A stretch of 64,000 bases of DNA from SIG598 sp045580875 (GTDB taxonomy: Bacteria; Bacillota; Clostridia; Oscillospirales; Acutalibacteraceae), in contig JAZNOP010000051.1 of the NCBI GenBank assembly GCA_045580875.1, positions 1-64,000 on the forward strand, in the 5' to 3' direction. The first letter of the stretch is position 1. Every line of letters begins with the position of its first letter. The notes beneath the pieces are model-generated. The model did not search any database. It saw nothing but the letters and a program-made list of their open reading frames with translations, and had not been told where the DNA came from. The translations under genes and the position numbers were made by a program. Positions 33,701-43,520 of this stretch are shown one piece after another.

Positions 33701-36700
33701 GTGAAGTTTCTGGAAATGTTCAAGGAATGTAACGATAATACATTCCTGTGCAGACTTGCTGATTGCGAAATCGAAAAAATAGATTTCAACCGGACAAGCT
33801 GCAATATTACTGTTATATCAGAAAATTACATACCAAGGCAGGATCTGTTCAATGCGGAGCTGGTGCTTAAAGAAAAGTACCAGCTCTCATCGGTACGTAT
33901 TGCTCCGCGCTTCAGGCCGGAGCATTTCAATGTATCGGTCATGGATGATCTGATAATGGAAATGCGCCGCCGTATCGCAACTGTCAACGGTTCGTTCAGC
34001 GGCTGTTCATGGAGATACGATGAAGAAAACGCCGTAGTAACAGCGGTGCTTGTTATTGATAATCGCGGTCTTCTTTCGTCACAGAACTTTGAGCAGAAAA
34101 TGAAGGAACTCATAAGATATGAGTTTCAGGTCGATGTTGATATTGTGCTCGATTATGATGAAGAGCACATTCCGATAAATGTACTTATAAGCGCACAGAA
34201 GCAGCAGTCGAAGCAGAAATATGTTACTGCAGAGACTCAGGCAATTTCTACTGATGAACTGCCGCCGCCGCCCGGAGACGACGATGTGCCGTGGGCTGAT
34301 TCTGCTGATGAAAGTCAGCGTCTGCTGGCTGAAGCGAAGATGCGGGAGAAGCAGCCTGAGGCAGAGGTAAGGGAGAAACCAGCTGATGCAGAGCCGGCAC
34401 CAGCAAAAAGAGAGAAAAAACAGGAGCCTCCTGAGGGGCTGCCGCCTAATGTCTCGTTCAGAAAGGTTATGTGCGGCAAACCGAAAAAGGTACCGCTTAT
34501 CAAGCTTGCGTCTCTCAACGAGGAGTATACACGTATAGGTGTATGGGGCGTGGTTTTCGGTCTTGAGAAGAAAGAATCGCGTTCAGGTGAAGTCATTATC
34601 GTCAATTTCTGCATAACAGACTATACCTCTTCCTGCAAGGTCAAAATGTTTGTAAAAAAGAAGGACGAGGAAACCATTGCTGAACTCAAGGACGGCATAG
34701 CTGTTATAATTCACGGCGATTATCAGCTCGACCAGTACCTGCGTGAGTATGTAATAAGCGCGGGTTATGTGGCAATAGCAGATGTTTCAAAGCGCGGGGA
34801 TAATTCCGAGGTGAAACGTGTCGAGCTGCATATGCATACAAGTATGTCCAGAATGGACGCACTTGCACCTGTTGAGAAAATTGTCAAGAGAGCAGCTGAT
34901 TGGGGACACCCGGCTATAGCGATAACCGACCATGGTGTTGCACAGGCGTTCCCCGGTGCAATGAATGCAGCAAGAGATTGTGCAAAGGCTGGAAAGCCGA
35001 TAAAGATTCTGTACGGCACAGAGGGCTATTATGTCAATGATATGCTTGATGTGCTCCACGGAAGAAGCAATACAACATTTGAAGGTACATTTATTGTTTT
35101 TGACCTTGAGACAACCGGTCTGTCGCCTAATTCTGACAGAATCACTGAAATAGGCGCAGTCAAGGTGGTAAACGGTGAAATAAAAGAAACCTTTGACCGG
35201 CTTGTAAATCCCGGTATGCCGATACCTGCAGATATAACAGCACTGACAGGTATCACAAGCACTATGGTCAAGGACGCACCGGACGAGACGGTTGCAGTTC
35301 CTGAGTTTCTTGAGTTTATCGGCGGTGAAGACGTTGTTCTTGTTGCTCATAATGCATCATTTGATATGGGTTTTATGAATGCTGCGTGTGAACGTCTTGG
35401 AATCTCATTTGAGAATCCATATATAGATACCCTTGCACTCAGCCGTGTACTTTTCAAAGGAGTCAAGAATTACAAGCTTGATACAATCGTAAAGTTTCTT
35501 GGTCTGTCAGATTTTGAGCACCACCGTGCAGATGCTGACTCCGGAATACTTGCTCAGGTATTCATCAAGCAGATGGAGAAAATGAGTGAGGAGTTTGATA
35601 TCCATACTGCGGCAGAGATAAATATCAAGCTTGTCACAGAGGATACAAAGAGCCTTCCGAGATACCATATTGTAATAATTGCAAAGAATCTTGTCGGTCT
35701 GAAAAACCTGTACAGACTGATATCAAAAGCTCATGTTGATAATTATTATATCCGTCCGAGAATCATGCGTTCTGAAATTGAAAAGCACAGAGAAGGCTTG
35801 ATTATAGGCAGTGCGTGTGAGGCCGGTGAGCTTTACAGAGCAGTTCAGCGCGGAACACGCTGGAGCGAACTGATGGATATAGCAAGCTTCTACGATTATC
35901 TGGAAATTCAGCCGCTCTGCAACAATGAGTTTATGATAAGAAAAGGCGAAGTTGCTGACCAGAAGGCACTTCGCAAGCTGAATGAAACAATATGCCGCCT
36001 TGCGGACAGAACAGGCAGACCGGTAGTTGCTACCTGTGATGCTCATTACCTCGATCCGGAAGACGATGTATACCGCAGGGTGCTGCTGGCGGCACAGGAT
36101 TTTCCTGATGCAAATCAGCCGTCGAAGCTTTATCTGCGAACCACCGAGGAAATGCTCGAAGAGTTCATGTACCTCGGCGCGAAGCGTGCGTATGAGGTGG
36201 TAGTTGAAAACCCGAGAAAGATAGCCGATATGGTAGAGTCAATAGAGCCTATCCCGCCGGGAACATATCCGCCGAGTATCCCTGGCAGTGAGGAGTCACT
36301 GCGAGAAATCACCCGAGCAAAGGCTCGTGAGATATATGGTGATCCGATACCTGAGTATGTCCATGCCCGTCTTGAAAAAGAGCTGGATTCCATTATTTCG
36401 AACGGTTATGCAGTTATGTACATGATTGCACAGAAGCTGGTTGCCGACTCGGTAGAACACGGTTATCTTGTTGGCTCGCGTGGTTCTGTCGGTTCGTCGT
36501 TCGTTGCGACTATGGCAGGTATATCAGAGGTTAATCCTCTTGCTCCGCATTATGTATGTCCTAACTGCTGCCACAGTGAGTTCTTTATAAACGATCTTTC
36601 TGTTGGATCCGGCTTTGACCTTCCGGATAAGAACTGCCCGATGTGCGGCACAAAATACAACAAAGACGGACACGATATCCCGTTCGAGACCTTCCTCGGA

Positions 36701-38161
36701 TTCAAGGGAGACAAGCAGCCGGATATCGACCTGAACTTCTCAAATGAATATCAGAGTTCGGCTCACAGATACACCGAGCAGCTCTTTGGTACATCACACG
36801 TTTTCAAGGCGGGTACCATCGGTACAGTTGCAGAAAAGACAGCGTTCAGATATGTCATGAAATATGCTGAAGCTAACGGTCTTGCACTTTCATCTGCCGA
36901 GATAGAACGACTCAAGAACGGTGTCATGGGCGTAAAGAGTAATACCGGTCAGCACCCGGGCGGTATGGTCGTTGTGCCGGGTGATATGGAGGTTTACGAT
37001 TTCTGTCCGATACAGCATCCTGCTGACAAGGCTGATTCGGATATTCTCACAACCCACTTCGATTTCCATGCTATCCATGATACGATACTTAAGCTGGACT
37101 GTCTGGGTCATGTGGGACCGACCACATATAAGTATCTTGAAGAGTTTACCGGTATACCCGTAACCGAAGTTCCAATGGGCGATGAAAAGGTTATGAGTCT
37201 CTTCGTTTCAACAGAAGCGCTCGGTGTTACTCCGGAGGATATCGGCTCACAGACAGGAACATTCTCGCTGCCTGAGGTAGGAACAGCATTTGTCCGTCAG
37301 ATGCTTATCGACTCTCAGCCGAAGACATTCTCTGACCTGCTTCAGGTTTCCGGTCTGTCTCATGGTACCGATGTTTACATCGGCAATGCAAAGGATCTTA
37401 TAGCAGACGGCACCTGCACTATTTCCGAAGTTATCGGTACACGAGACAACATCATGACCTATCTCATCAAAAAAGGTGTTGAAAACAGTCTCGCTTTCAA
37501 TATAATGGAGATAGTCCGAAAGGGTAAGGCAGGTAAACTGCTGACTCCTGAGATGGTTGCAGAGATGAAGGCACATGATGTCCCTCAGTGGTATATTGAT
37601 TCCTGCTTCAAGATCAAATATATGTTCCCGAAAGCTCACGCTGCAGCTTATATGATATCCTGCCTGCGCCTTGGATGGTATAAAGTATACCGTCCGGTTG
37701 AGTATTATGCAGCATATTTTACCTGCCGCTGTGAAAACTTCGATGCTGAAGCAGCTGTACGAGGTGTTGCGTATGCAAGCCAGCAGCTCAAAAGCATTGA
37801 GGAAAAGGGAAAGGAAGCATCGCAGACTGAAGAAGGTTCATACGCAACAACGCAGATTATTGTTGAAGCGCTGGCAAGAGGTGTAAAGTTCTATCCGGTT
37901 GATCTGTATAAGAGCCATGCACTGAAGTTTATGCCGGAGAACGGTGATGGAGTGCGTCTGCCGTTTGTTGCGCTCAAGGGTCTTGGCGCTGCGGCGGCAG
38001 AGAGCCTGCAGGAAGCTTCGACTCAGGGACCGTATATTTCACGCGATGAAATTCCGTTAAGAGCCGGAGTATCAAAGAGTATTATAGAGATACTGGCTAA
38101 TGCAGGTGTACTTGACCATCTGCCAGACAGCAGTCAGATAAGCCTGTTTGAAGGATTTTAG
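33701..38161 (+). CDS. polC: DNA polymerase III alpha subunit, PolC type
   Basis: Main replicative polymerase of low-GC Gram-positives. 1486 residues. Order: N-terminal domains 1–230, a Glu/Pro-rich linker near 200–255, OB domain (about 270–365), PHP domain starting HMHTSMSRMDAL near 375, with the DnaQ-like 3'-5' exonuclease inserted (FDLETTGLS near 466), then the polymerase core with a four-Cys zinc site (CPNCCHSE and CPMCGTK, about 952–985), the catalytic Asp motif PDIDLNFSNEYQ near 1007, GQHPGGMVVVP, and a C-terminal region. GTG at 33701 follows GAGAGG. It follows ispG, as in many Firmicutes, and the topoisomerase gene follows 23 bases later. Confidence 0.97.
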   Translation: MKFLEMFKECNDNTFLCRLADCEIEKIDFNRTSCNITVISENYIPRQDLFNAELVLKEKYQLSSVRIAPRFRPEHFNVSVMDDLIMEMRRRIATVNGSFSGCSWRYDEENAVVTAVLVIDNRGLLSSQNFEQKMKELIRYEFQVDVDIVLDYDEEHIPINVLISAQKQQSKQKYVTAETQAISTDELPPPPGDDDVPWADSADESQRLLAEAKMREKQPEAEVREKPADAEPAPAKREKKQEPPEGLPPNVSFRKVMCGKPKKVPLIKLASLNEEYTRIGVWGVVFGLEKKESRSGEVIIVNFCITDYTSSCKVKMFVKKKDEETIAELKDGIAVIIHGDYQLDQYLREYVISAGYVAIADVSKRGDNSEVKRVELHMHTSMSRMDALAPVEKIVKRAADWGHPAIAITDHGVAQAFPGAMNAARDCAKAGKPIKILYGTEGYYVNDMLDVLHGRSNTTFEGTFIVFDLETTGLSPNSDRITEIGAVKVVNGEIKETFDRLVNPGMPIPADITALTGITSTMVKDAPDETVAVPEFLEFIGGEDVVLVAHNASFDMGFMNAACERLGISFENPYIDTLALSRVLFKGVKNYKLDTIVKFLGLSDFEHHRADADSGILAQVFIKQMEKMSEEFDIHTAAEINIKLVTEDTKSLPRYHIVIIAKNLVGLKNLYRLISKAHVDNYYIRPRIMRSEIEKHREGLIIGSACEAGELYRAVQRGTRWSELMDIASFYDYLEIQPLCNNEFMIRKGEVADQKALRKLNETICRLADRTGRPVVATCDAHYLDPEDDVYRRVLLAAQDFPDANQPSKLYLRTTEEMLEEFMYLGAKRAYEVVVENPRKIADMVESIEPIPPGTYPPSIPGSEESLREITRAKAREIYGDPIPEYVHARLEKELDSIISNGYAVMYMIAQKLVADSVEHGYLVGSRGSVGSSFVATMAGISEVNPLAPHYVCPNCCHSEFFINDLSVGSGFDLPDKNCPMCGTKYNKDGHDIPFETFLGFKGDKQPDIDLNFSNEYQSSAHRYTEQLFGTSHVFKAGTIGTVAEKTAFRYVMKYAEANGLALSSAEIERLKNGVMGVKSNTGQHPGGMVVVPGDMEVYDFCPIQHPADKADSDILTTHFDFHAIHDTILKLDCLGHVGPTTYKYLEEFTGIPVTEVPMGDEKVMSLFVSTEALGVTPEDIGSQTGTFSLPEVGTAFVRQMLIDSQPKTFSDLLQVSGLSHGTDVYIGNAKDLIADGTCTISEVIGTRDNIMTYLIKKGVENSLAFNIMEIVRKGKAGKLLTPEMVAEMKAHDVPQWYIDSCFKIKYMFPKAHAAAYMISCLRLGWYKVYRPVEYYAAYFTCRCENFDAEAAVRGVAYASQQLKSIEEKGKEASQTEEGSYATTQIIVEALARGVKFYPVDLYKSHALKFMPENGDGVRLPFVALKGLGAAAAESLQEASTQGPYISRDEIPLRAGVSKSIIEILANAGVLDHLPDSSQISLFEGF

Positions 38162-38184
38162 TTTAAGATAAAGGGGAGAGCATA

Positions 38185-40431
38185 TTGGCTCGAAAAAAGA
38201 AAGTAACCGAAGTGATTGAAGCTGCGGCGATGGAGGGCTGGATAAAGGGCGCCGGCGAAATGGTCGAGCAGCCTGTAGTTGATGCGATAGAGACTAACTA
38301 CATGCCTTATGCCATGAGTGTCATTCTCAGCCGTGCACTACCGGAAATCGACGGATTCAAGCCGTCTCAGCGCAAGCTTCTTTACACAATGTATAAGATG
38401 GGTCTGCTTACCGGTGCAAGACAGAAATCATCAAAGATAGCCGGTGCGACCATGACGCTCAATCCTCACGGAGATGCGGCGATTTATGATACCATGGTGC
38501 GAATGACAACGGCTCACGAGGCACTGCTTCATCCGTATGTCGATTCCAAGGGATCATTCGGCAAAGCGTATTCCCGTGATACTGCTGCTGCGGCATCGCG
38601 ATATACAGAGGCAAAGCTTGCAGCTATCGCGGCAGAGCTCTTCCGCGATATTGACAGCGATGCGGTCGATATGGTCGACAACTTCGACAACACCGAGAAG
38701 GAGCCTAAACTTCTGCCGGTTACATTTCCGTCGATACTTACCAACAGTATTTCCGGTATTGCAGTCAGTATGGCAAGCTCGATATGCTCCTTCAACCTTA
38801 ACGAAGTAATTGATACAACTATCGCACTTATCAGAGACCCGGATCACGACATAACAACAACTCTTCTTGCTCCCGATTTTCCTGGCGGCGGCTATATCAT
38901 CTACAATAAGCGTGATATAGATAATGTATACAATACCGGCCGAGGCGGAATCAGAGTAAGAGGAAAATATGCTTTTGATAAGAGTGCCGGATGTATTGAT
39001 ATTACGCAAATACCTGCATCAACTACCGCGGAGCAGATCATTGAACGCATTATCGAATTGGTAAAAGCCGGAAAAATCAGGGAGATAAACGACATCCGCG
39101 ATGAGACCGGTAAAGCAGGTCTGAAGATCAGTATTGATATCAAGCGTGGCGTTGATCCCGATAAACTGATGCAGCGTCTCTTCAAGCTCACACCGCTTGA
39201 AGAGAATTTCCCATGTAACTTCAATGTTCTTATTGCCGGACATCCGAGAGTTCTGGGAGTTAAGGAACTGCTTGAGGAATGGATCGCATTCCGCTGCGAA
39301 TGCGTTGAGCGCCGTGTATATTTTGAACTTGGCAAGCGACGCGACAGACTGCATCTGCTCAAAGGTCTTGAAAAGATTCTGCTGGATATAGATAAGGCTG
39401 TACGTATTGTACGTGAGACAGAGGAAGAGTCTGAGGTCGTACCAAATCTTATGATTGGATTCGGTATCGATCAGGTTCAGGCTGAATACGTTGCAGAAAT
39501 AAAGCTCCGTCATCTCAACCGTGAGTACATACTCAAACGTACTGAGGATATAAAACGCCTCGAGGAAGAGATTGCAGAGCGTGAGGAGATTCTTTCGTCG
39601 CGGGCTAAAATCAAGTCGGTCATAATCAAAGAGCTAAAAGAGGTTGCAAAGAAGTACGGCAAACCTCGCTGCAGTATGATTCTTTATGATGTAACCGATG
39701 ATGCCGAAGAGGAAGAGGAGCAAATTCCGGATTATCAGGTTAATCTTTTCCTCACCAGAGAGGGATATTTCAAGAAGATAACACCGCAGTCTCTCAGAAT
39801 GAGCAGTGAGCATAAGCTTAAGGACGGCGATGAAATAGTCCAGACTGTAGAGACACAGAATGATGTAGAACTGCTGTTCTTTACCAGTGCATGTCAGGTA
39901 TACAAGACAAGAGCTGCTGACTTTGCTGATACCAAGGCAAGTGTCATGGGTGACTATGTTGCGGCGAAGCTTGGTATGGACGAGAACGAACGCGTTGTCT
40001 ATATGGCCGTGGTCAAGGAGTATAAGGGCTTTATGCTGTTTGCTTTTGATAACGGCAAGCTTGCAAAGGTTGAAATGGCATCGTACGAGACAAAGACAAA
40101 CCGCAAGAAGCTTATCGGTGCATTCAGCGATAAATTCCCGCTTGCAGCGGCAATGTATGTCGAAGAAGAAGCTGATGTTATTATTCATTCGTCATCCGGA
40201 CGTAAGCTGCTGCTGTTTACCGGTGAGGTAACAGCAAAGACGGCTCGTTCAACGCAGGGTGTGCAGGTTATGACTCAGCGCAAAGGTCATAAAGTTACAA
40301 AGCTCGAACTTTATACCGATGGTATGCTTAAAAATCCGCACAGATATCGTGGAAAGAGTCTGCCGTCAGCCGGAGCGCTGCCGACAGCAAGCGAAACCGG
40401 AGAGCAGGTTTCCATGCTTGATAATGAGTAA
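38185..40431 (+). CDS. Type IIA topoisomerase A subunit (ParC/GyrA-like paralogue)
   Basis: DNA breakage-reunion subunit. 748 residues. ALPEIDGFKPSQRKLLYTM near 51–69, NPHGDAAIYDTMVRM near 93–107, the catalytic Tyr140 in ASRYTEAKLA, and a coiled coil near 430–490. The C-terminal beta-pinwheel (about 520–710) is short and I see no GyrA box (QRRGGKG-like), so a topoisomerase IV-like role is favoured. Position 98, equivalent to E. coli GyrA Ser83, is Ala. The start is TTG at 38185 after AGGGGAG. No ParE/GyrB partner is beside it; polC precedes it directly. Confidence 0.88.
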   Translation: MARKKKVTEVIEAAAMEGWIKGAGEMVEQPVVDAIETNYMPYAMSVILSRALPEIDGFKPSQRKLLYTMYKMGLLTGARQKSSKIAGATMTLNPHGDAAIYDTMVRMTTAHEALLHPYVDSKGSFGKAYSRDTAAAASRYTEAKLAAIAAELFRDIDSDAVDMVDNFDNTEKEPKLLPVTFPSILTNSISGIAVSMASSICSFNLNEVIDTTIALIRDPDHDITTTLLAPDFPGGGYIIYNKRDIDNVYNTGRGGIRVRGKYAFDKSAGCIDITQIPASTTAEQIIERIIELVKAGKIREINDIRDETGKAGLKISIDIKRGVDPDKLMQRLFKLTPLEENFPCNFNVLIAGHPRVLGVKELLEEWIAFRCECVERRVYFELGKRRDRLHLLKGLEKILLDIDKAVRIVRETEEESEVVPNLMIGFGIDQVQAEYVAEIKLRHLNREYILKRTEDIKRLEEEIAEREEILSSRAKIKSVIIKELKEVAKKYGKPRCSMILYDVTDDAEEEEEQIPDYQVNLFLTREGYFKKITPQSLRMSSEHKLKDGDEIVQTVETQNDVELLFFTSACQVYKTRAADFADTKASVMGDYVAAKLGMDENERVVYMAVVKEYKGFMLFAFDNGKLAKVEMASYETKTNRKKLIGAFSDKFPLAAAMYVEEEADVIIHSSSGRKLLLFTGEVTAKTARSTQGVQVMTQRKGHKVTKLELYTDGMLKNPHRYRGKSLPSAGALPTASETGEQVSMLDNE

Positions 40432-40433
40432 AT

Positions 40434-40476
40434 AAAAAGGTCGGACTTGGCAGAATATGCCGAGTCCGACCTTTTT
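40434..40476. terminator. Bidirectional terminator between the topoisomerase gene and thiT
   Basis: AAAAAGGTCGGACTTGGCA / TGCCGAGTCCGACCTTTTT; A-run on one arm and T-run on the other, so it can serve both converging transcripts. Confidence 0.9.
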
Positions 40477-40513
40477 GCTGATAAAACACGTTGTATATAC
40501 TAAAGGAAATTGT

Positions 40514-41083
40514 TTATTTTGATGCAGGAGAATCAAAAACCTTGCTGACTATCGGAAATACAATGGCAGATGCGATTGCGGTAAAAATGATCTCAGGAAC
40601 CATATATGAGCCGTTGTAGGTCAGAGAGAATGTGACTGCTCCCCAGTCAGCGATAACCTCAGACCACAGCAGCCAGCCGGAAAGAAAATGGCATACAAAT
40701 CTAAGAAATACACCTATTACAGCGCCGATTCCGGCAGCGAAAGCCCTGTTTCTGATATTACGGGTAATGCCAGAGAAGCCGATAACTGTAAACGCAAGCA
40801 GATAATCAAGGAATATAGCGCCAACAAGCGTTATGACGCTCAGACCGCGCAGGTCACCGAGACCAAGCAGAAGCTGAAGCATGCCATGGGCAAAGCAGGT
40901 GAAGAGTCCCCAACGTGTGCCATAAAGCTGTGCGACCAGTACAAGAGGGAGCATACTGAGTATGGTTACAGAGCCGCCCTGAGGAACTTCAAAAAGCTTC
41001 AGCATACTGAGAATGGTGGAAAGGGCTATCATAAGTGCGGAGAAAGTAAGGCGATGCAGTTTTGATGTGCGTGAGATTTTCAT
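40514..41083 (-). CDS. thiT: ECF thiamine transporter S component ThiT
   Basis: Membrane substrate-binding subunit of an energy-coupling-factor transporter for thiamine. 189 residues with six predicted helices. LTFSALMIALSTILSMLKLF start, QLYGTRWGLFTCFAHGMLQL, DYLLAFTVIGFSG, FVCHFLSGWLLW and NGSYMVPE carry the aromatic thiamine-binding positions typical of ThiT. ATG at 41083 follows GGAGGT. A TPP riboswitch with a terminator lies upstream, which confirms the substrate. The shared EcfAA'T module is not in the window. Confidence 0.95.
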   Translation of the reverse strand: MKISRTSKLHRLTFSALMIALSTILSMLKLFEVPQGGSVTILSMLPLVLVAQLYGTRWGLFTCFAHGMLQLLLGLGDLRGLSVITLVGAIFLDYLLAFTVIGFSGITRNIRNRAFAAGIGAVIGVFLRFVCHFLSGWLLWSEVIADWGAVTFSLTYNGSYMVPEIIFTAIASAIVFPIVSKVFDSPASK

Positions 41084-41122
41084 TTTGGTACCTCCGATGG
41101 AGTGATAAAATCAAAACAGAAA

Positions 41123-41148
41123 GCGCCGGTACGGATATGTACCGGCGC
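41123..41148 (-). terminator. Riboswitch-controlled terminator before thiT
   Basis: GCGCCGGTAC / GTACCGGCGC with a 6-base loop; on the minus strand it is followed by a T-rich stretch (CTTTCTGTTTTG). It lies between the TPP aptamer and the thiT ribosome site. Confidence 0.8.
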
Positions 41149-41168
41149 AAAGATGCATCAATAGTGTG

Positions 41169-41257
41169 CAAAACATTTCCTACGCCGGCATTATCCGGAT
41201 CAGGTTCATGGGTTCAGTCCATAAGACCATCTCAGCCGGCATTGCCAGCACCCCCTG
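41169..41257 (-). promoter_or_regulatory. TPP riboswitch (THI element)
   Basis: Minus strand contains GGGGTGCTGGC, the CTGAGAT motif, ACTGAACCCATGAACCTGAT and CCGGATAATGCCGGCGTAGG, the conserved parts of the thiamine pyrophosphate aptamer in correct order. With the downstream terminator it should switch thiT off when TPP is high. Confidence 0.95.
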
Positions 41258-41271
41258 TGTTGTCGATGACA

Positions 41272-41300
41272 ATTATACTTTGCCCGGAAAGGTTTGTCAA
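41272..41300 (-). promoter_or_regulatory. thiT promoter
   Basis: Minus strand: TTGACA (41295–41300), 17 bp, TATAAT (41272–41277): perfect consensus, just upstream of the TPP aptamer. Confidence 0.85.
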
Positions 41301-41354
41301 TAGCAAATTTCAAAAAGATATCCGAATAAGACAGGGGACAGACAGGGTTTTATA

Positions 41355-41383
41355 TTGACTGTAGGATTAAATATATATATAAT
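41355..41383 (+). promoter_or_regulatory. DUF1015 gene promoter
   Basis: TTGACT (41355–41360), 17 bp, TATAAT (41378–41383). Predicted start near 41390, about 95 bases before the chosen ATG; this rules against the in-frame ATG at 41386. Confidence 0.75.
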
Positions 41384-41484
41384 ATATGGTAAACTGTGCG
41401 GAGTATTTGCAATTTATTGTGAAAAATTTTTCTCTGGCAGACATATTTTCCGTAATAAGTACGGTTATGAAAGGATTGATCACT

Positions 41485-42780
41485 ATGGCAGAATTAAGAG
41501 CAATGCCGGCAATGAGATTTTCAGGTAAGGCAGGCGATATAGCTGAGCTTTGCTGCCCTCCTTATGATATCATCAGTGAGGAGCAGAGAATCGGATATCT
41601 TTCCAGAAATGAACACAATATAATCAGACTTGAATTGCCCAAGGGAGATAACCCTTATGCTGATGCCGGTGCAATTCTGAACAGCTGGCTTTCGGAAGAA
41701 ATCCTTGCGTTTGACGAGGAGAGTCTTTACGTTTACGAAGAAGAGTTTACAGACAGCTTTTCCATCGGTGAACCGCGCCGCATGAAAATTCGCGGTATTA
41801 TCGGAAGAGTCAAGCTTGAAGAGTTTTCTAAAGGAATAGTTCTGCCTCATGAGGAGACCCTTTCAAAGGCAAAGGATGACCGACTCAATCTTATGAAGGC
41901 TACCGGCTGCAACTTCAGTCAGATATATTCGCTTTACCGTGATGAGCAGGGAACAACCCGTGCCCGCATGAAGCAGATCGCTGAGAACGAACCCCTGCAG
42001 AGCTTTACTGATACAGATGGTATTACCCATCGTCTGTGGCGTTGCAGTGATGCTGAGATGATTGCTGCAATTTCAAATGATTTTGCAGAGAGAAAGCTTT
42101 ATATTGCAGACGGACATCACAGATATGAGACCGGCATAAATTACCGCAACTGGCGCCGCGAGCAGGGAATTGCTCAGCCTGGTGATGCCTGTGATTATAT
42201 TATGATGATGCTTGTTGATATGGAAGACGACGGTCTTCTCGTACTTCCGACCCACCGACTTGTAAGAGATCTTGAGCAGTTTGATGCAGATGTTCTCTGT
42301 GAGAAGGCATCGGAGCTGTTTGACGTTGAAGCTGTATCCGGCGGTGCAGATGAGGTCAATACCATACTCAACAGCAGATATACTGAGGGAAAACACGCAT
42401 TTGCTCTTTATTGCAGTGGCTGGCGTGTTCTTACTCTTCGTTCTTCTGACGTAATGAAGGAGCTTATGCCTGAGGCAAGCGATGCTCTTCGCGGTCTTGA
42501 TGTAAGCATACTTCATACACTTGTGCTTGAGCGCCTGATGGGTATAGATAAGGCAAACATGGCTGCGCAGAAGAATCTTGTGTATACCCGTGACTTTGCT
42601 GAGGCTGTTGACGGTGTTGATTCCGGCAAATTCCAGTGTGCCTTTATTCTTAATCCGACACGTGTATCAGAGATTCGAGACGTTGCTGTTGCCGGAGAGA
42701 AGATGCCGCAGAAATCCACATATTTCTATCCGAAGCTTATAACCGGCATGGTTATGAACCGTCTTGCGGAAGATAAATAA
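41485..42780 (+). CDS. DUF1015 family protein
   Basis: About 431 residues, the usual DUF1015 length. The family marks are the opening MRFSGKAGDIAELCCPPYDI, the LELPKGDNPYADAG segment, RIKLEEFSKG-like VLPHEETLSKAKDDRLNLMK and IADGHHRYETGINYRN. The His-rich DGHHRYET motif suggests metal or nucleotide chemistry, but the function is not established; related genes often neighbour serine/phosphoserine genes, not seen here. ATG at 41485 follows AAAGG and agrees with the promoter at 41355–41383. Confidence 0.9.
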   Translation: MAELRAMPAMRFSGKAGDIAELCCPPYDIISEEQRIGYLSRNEHNIIRLELPKGDNPYADAGAILNSWLSEEILAFDEESLYVYEEEFTDSFSIGEPRRMKIRGIIGRVKLEEFSKGIVLPHEETLSKAKDDRLNLMKATGCNFSQIYSLYRDEQGTTRARMKQIAENEPLQSFTDTDGITHRLWRCSDAEMIAAISNDFAERKLYIADGHHRYETGINYRNWRREQGIAQPGDACDYIMMMLVDMEDDGLLVLPTHRLVRDLEQFDADVLCEKASELFDVEAVSGGADEVNTILNSRYTEGKHAFALYCSGWRVLTLRSSDVMKELMPEASDALRGLDVSILHTLVLERLMGIDKANMAAQKNLVYTRDFAEAVDGVDSGKFQCAFILNPTRVSEIRDVAVAGEKMPQKSTYFYPKLITGMVMNRLAEDK

Positions 42781-42827
42781 TTGAGAAGCCGTACGGACTA
42801 CGGCTGAGGTATATTGGGTGACTTAAT

Positions 42828-43520
42828 ATGTTGAACAGTAGGATTGTTTGCTATATTATCATGTGCCTGCTAAGCTGTATACAGATGCCGATATACTGCG
42901 TATATAAGGTCAGAGGGAAAGGCACAGCATATACTGTTTCGAAATGCGCCGGAAGTATATTGTTCATTGCAACGGCTATGATATCCCTTGTTTTCACCGA
43001 AGCAGATGCCTATTCAGTAATGATCATTGTTTCGATGTTTTTGTCAGCGGTTGGCGATTATCTGCTGTCAAAGAAATCACGCCACAGACTGAAAATAGGC
43101 GGCGGAATATTTATGCTGGCGCATATATGCTTTATTGCTGCGTTTATCACAGCCGCAGGTTTCCATTGGCAGGTAATCCCTGTGGCACTTGTTCTGCTGA
43201 TTCTGGAGCTTGCTGCGGCGAAGCTTCTGAAGATAAAAACACGCGGTGTGAGTGCAGACATGATGCTTTATATTGTTGTGGTAACAACTATGGCAGTTTG
43301 TGCTGCATCAATGCTGCTTACTGGTGAGTTCAATTTGCAGATGAGCAATATCTCGCGCAATCTGACGATAATAGGTGCATTTTTGTTCCTTATATCAGAT
43401 TGCATATGGATGACATACGGCATGATTTTCAGTAGTTCAAAACCAATACTCAAGATTGCAAATGTGCTTACGTACTTCCCGGCACAGATGCTTATAGCAG
43501 GAGCACTGATATTCAGATGA
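42828..43520 (+). CDS. YhhN family membrane protein (lysoplasmalogenase-like)
   Basis: 230 residues and about eight membrane helices. The YhhN/TMEM86 family marks are SAVGDYLLSKKS, GGGIFMLAHICFIAAF and GAFLFLISDCIW. TMEM86B hydrolyses lysoplasmalogens; many Clostridia make plasmalogens, so that role is plausible but inferred. ATG at 42828 follows a GGTGA-type site. Overlaps dusB by 4 bases (ATGA), so translationally coupled. Confidence 0.85.
   Translation: MLNSRIVCYIIMCLLSCIQMPIYCVYKVRGKGTAYTVSKCAGSILFIATAMISLVFTEADAYSVMIIVSMFLSAVGDYLLSKKSRHRLKIGGGIFMLAHICFIAAFITAAGFHWQVIPVALVLLILELAAAKLLKIKTRGVSADMMLYIVVVTTMAVCAASMLLTGEFNLQMSNISRNLTIIGAFLFLISDCIWMTYGMIFSSSKPILKIANVLTYFPAQMLIAGALIFR

Noticed and set aside
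41386..41484. 33-residue N-terminal extension of the DUF1015 protein
   Set aside because: Its ATG lies within a few bases of the predicted transcription start, and the extension lacks family similarity; the ATG at 41485 has a ribosome site.
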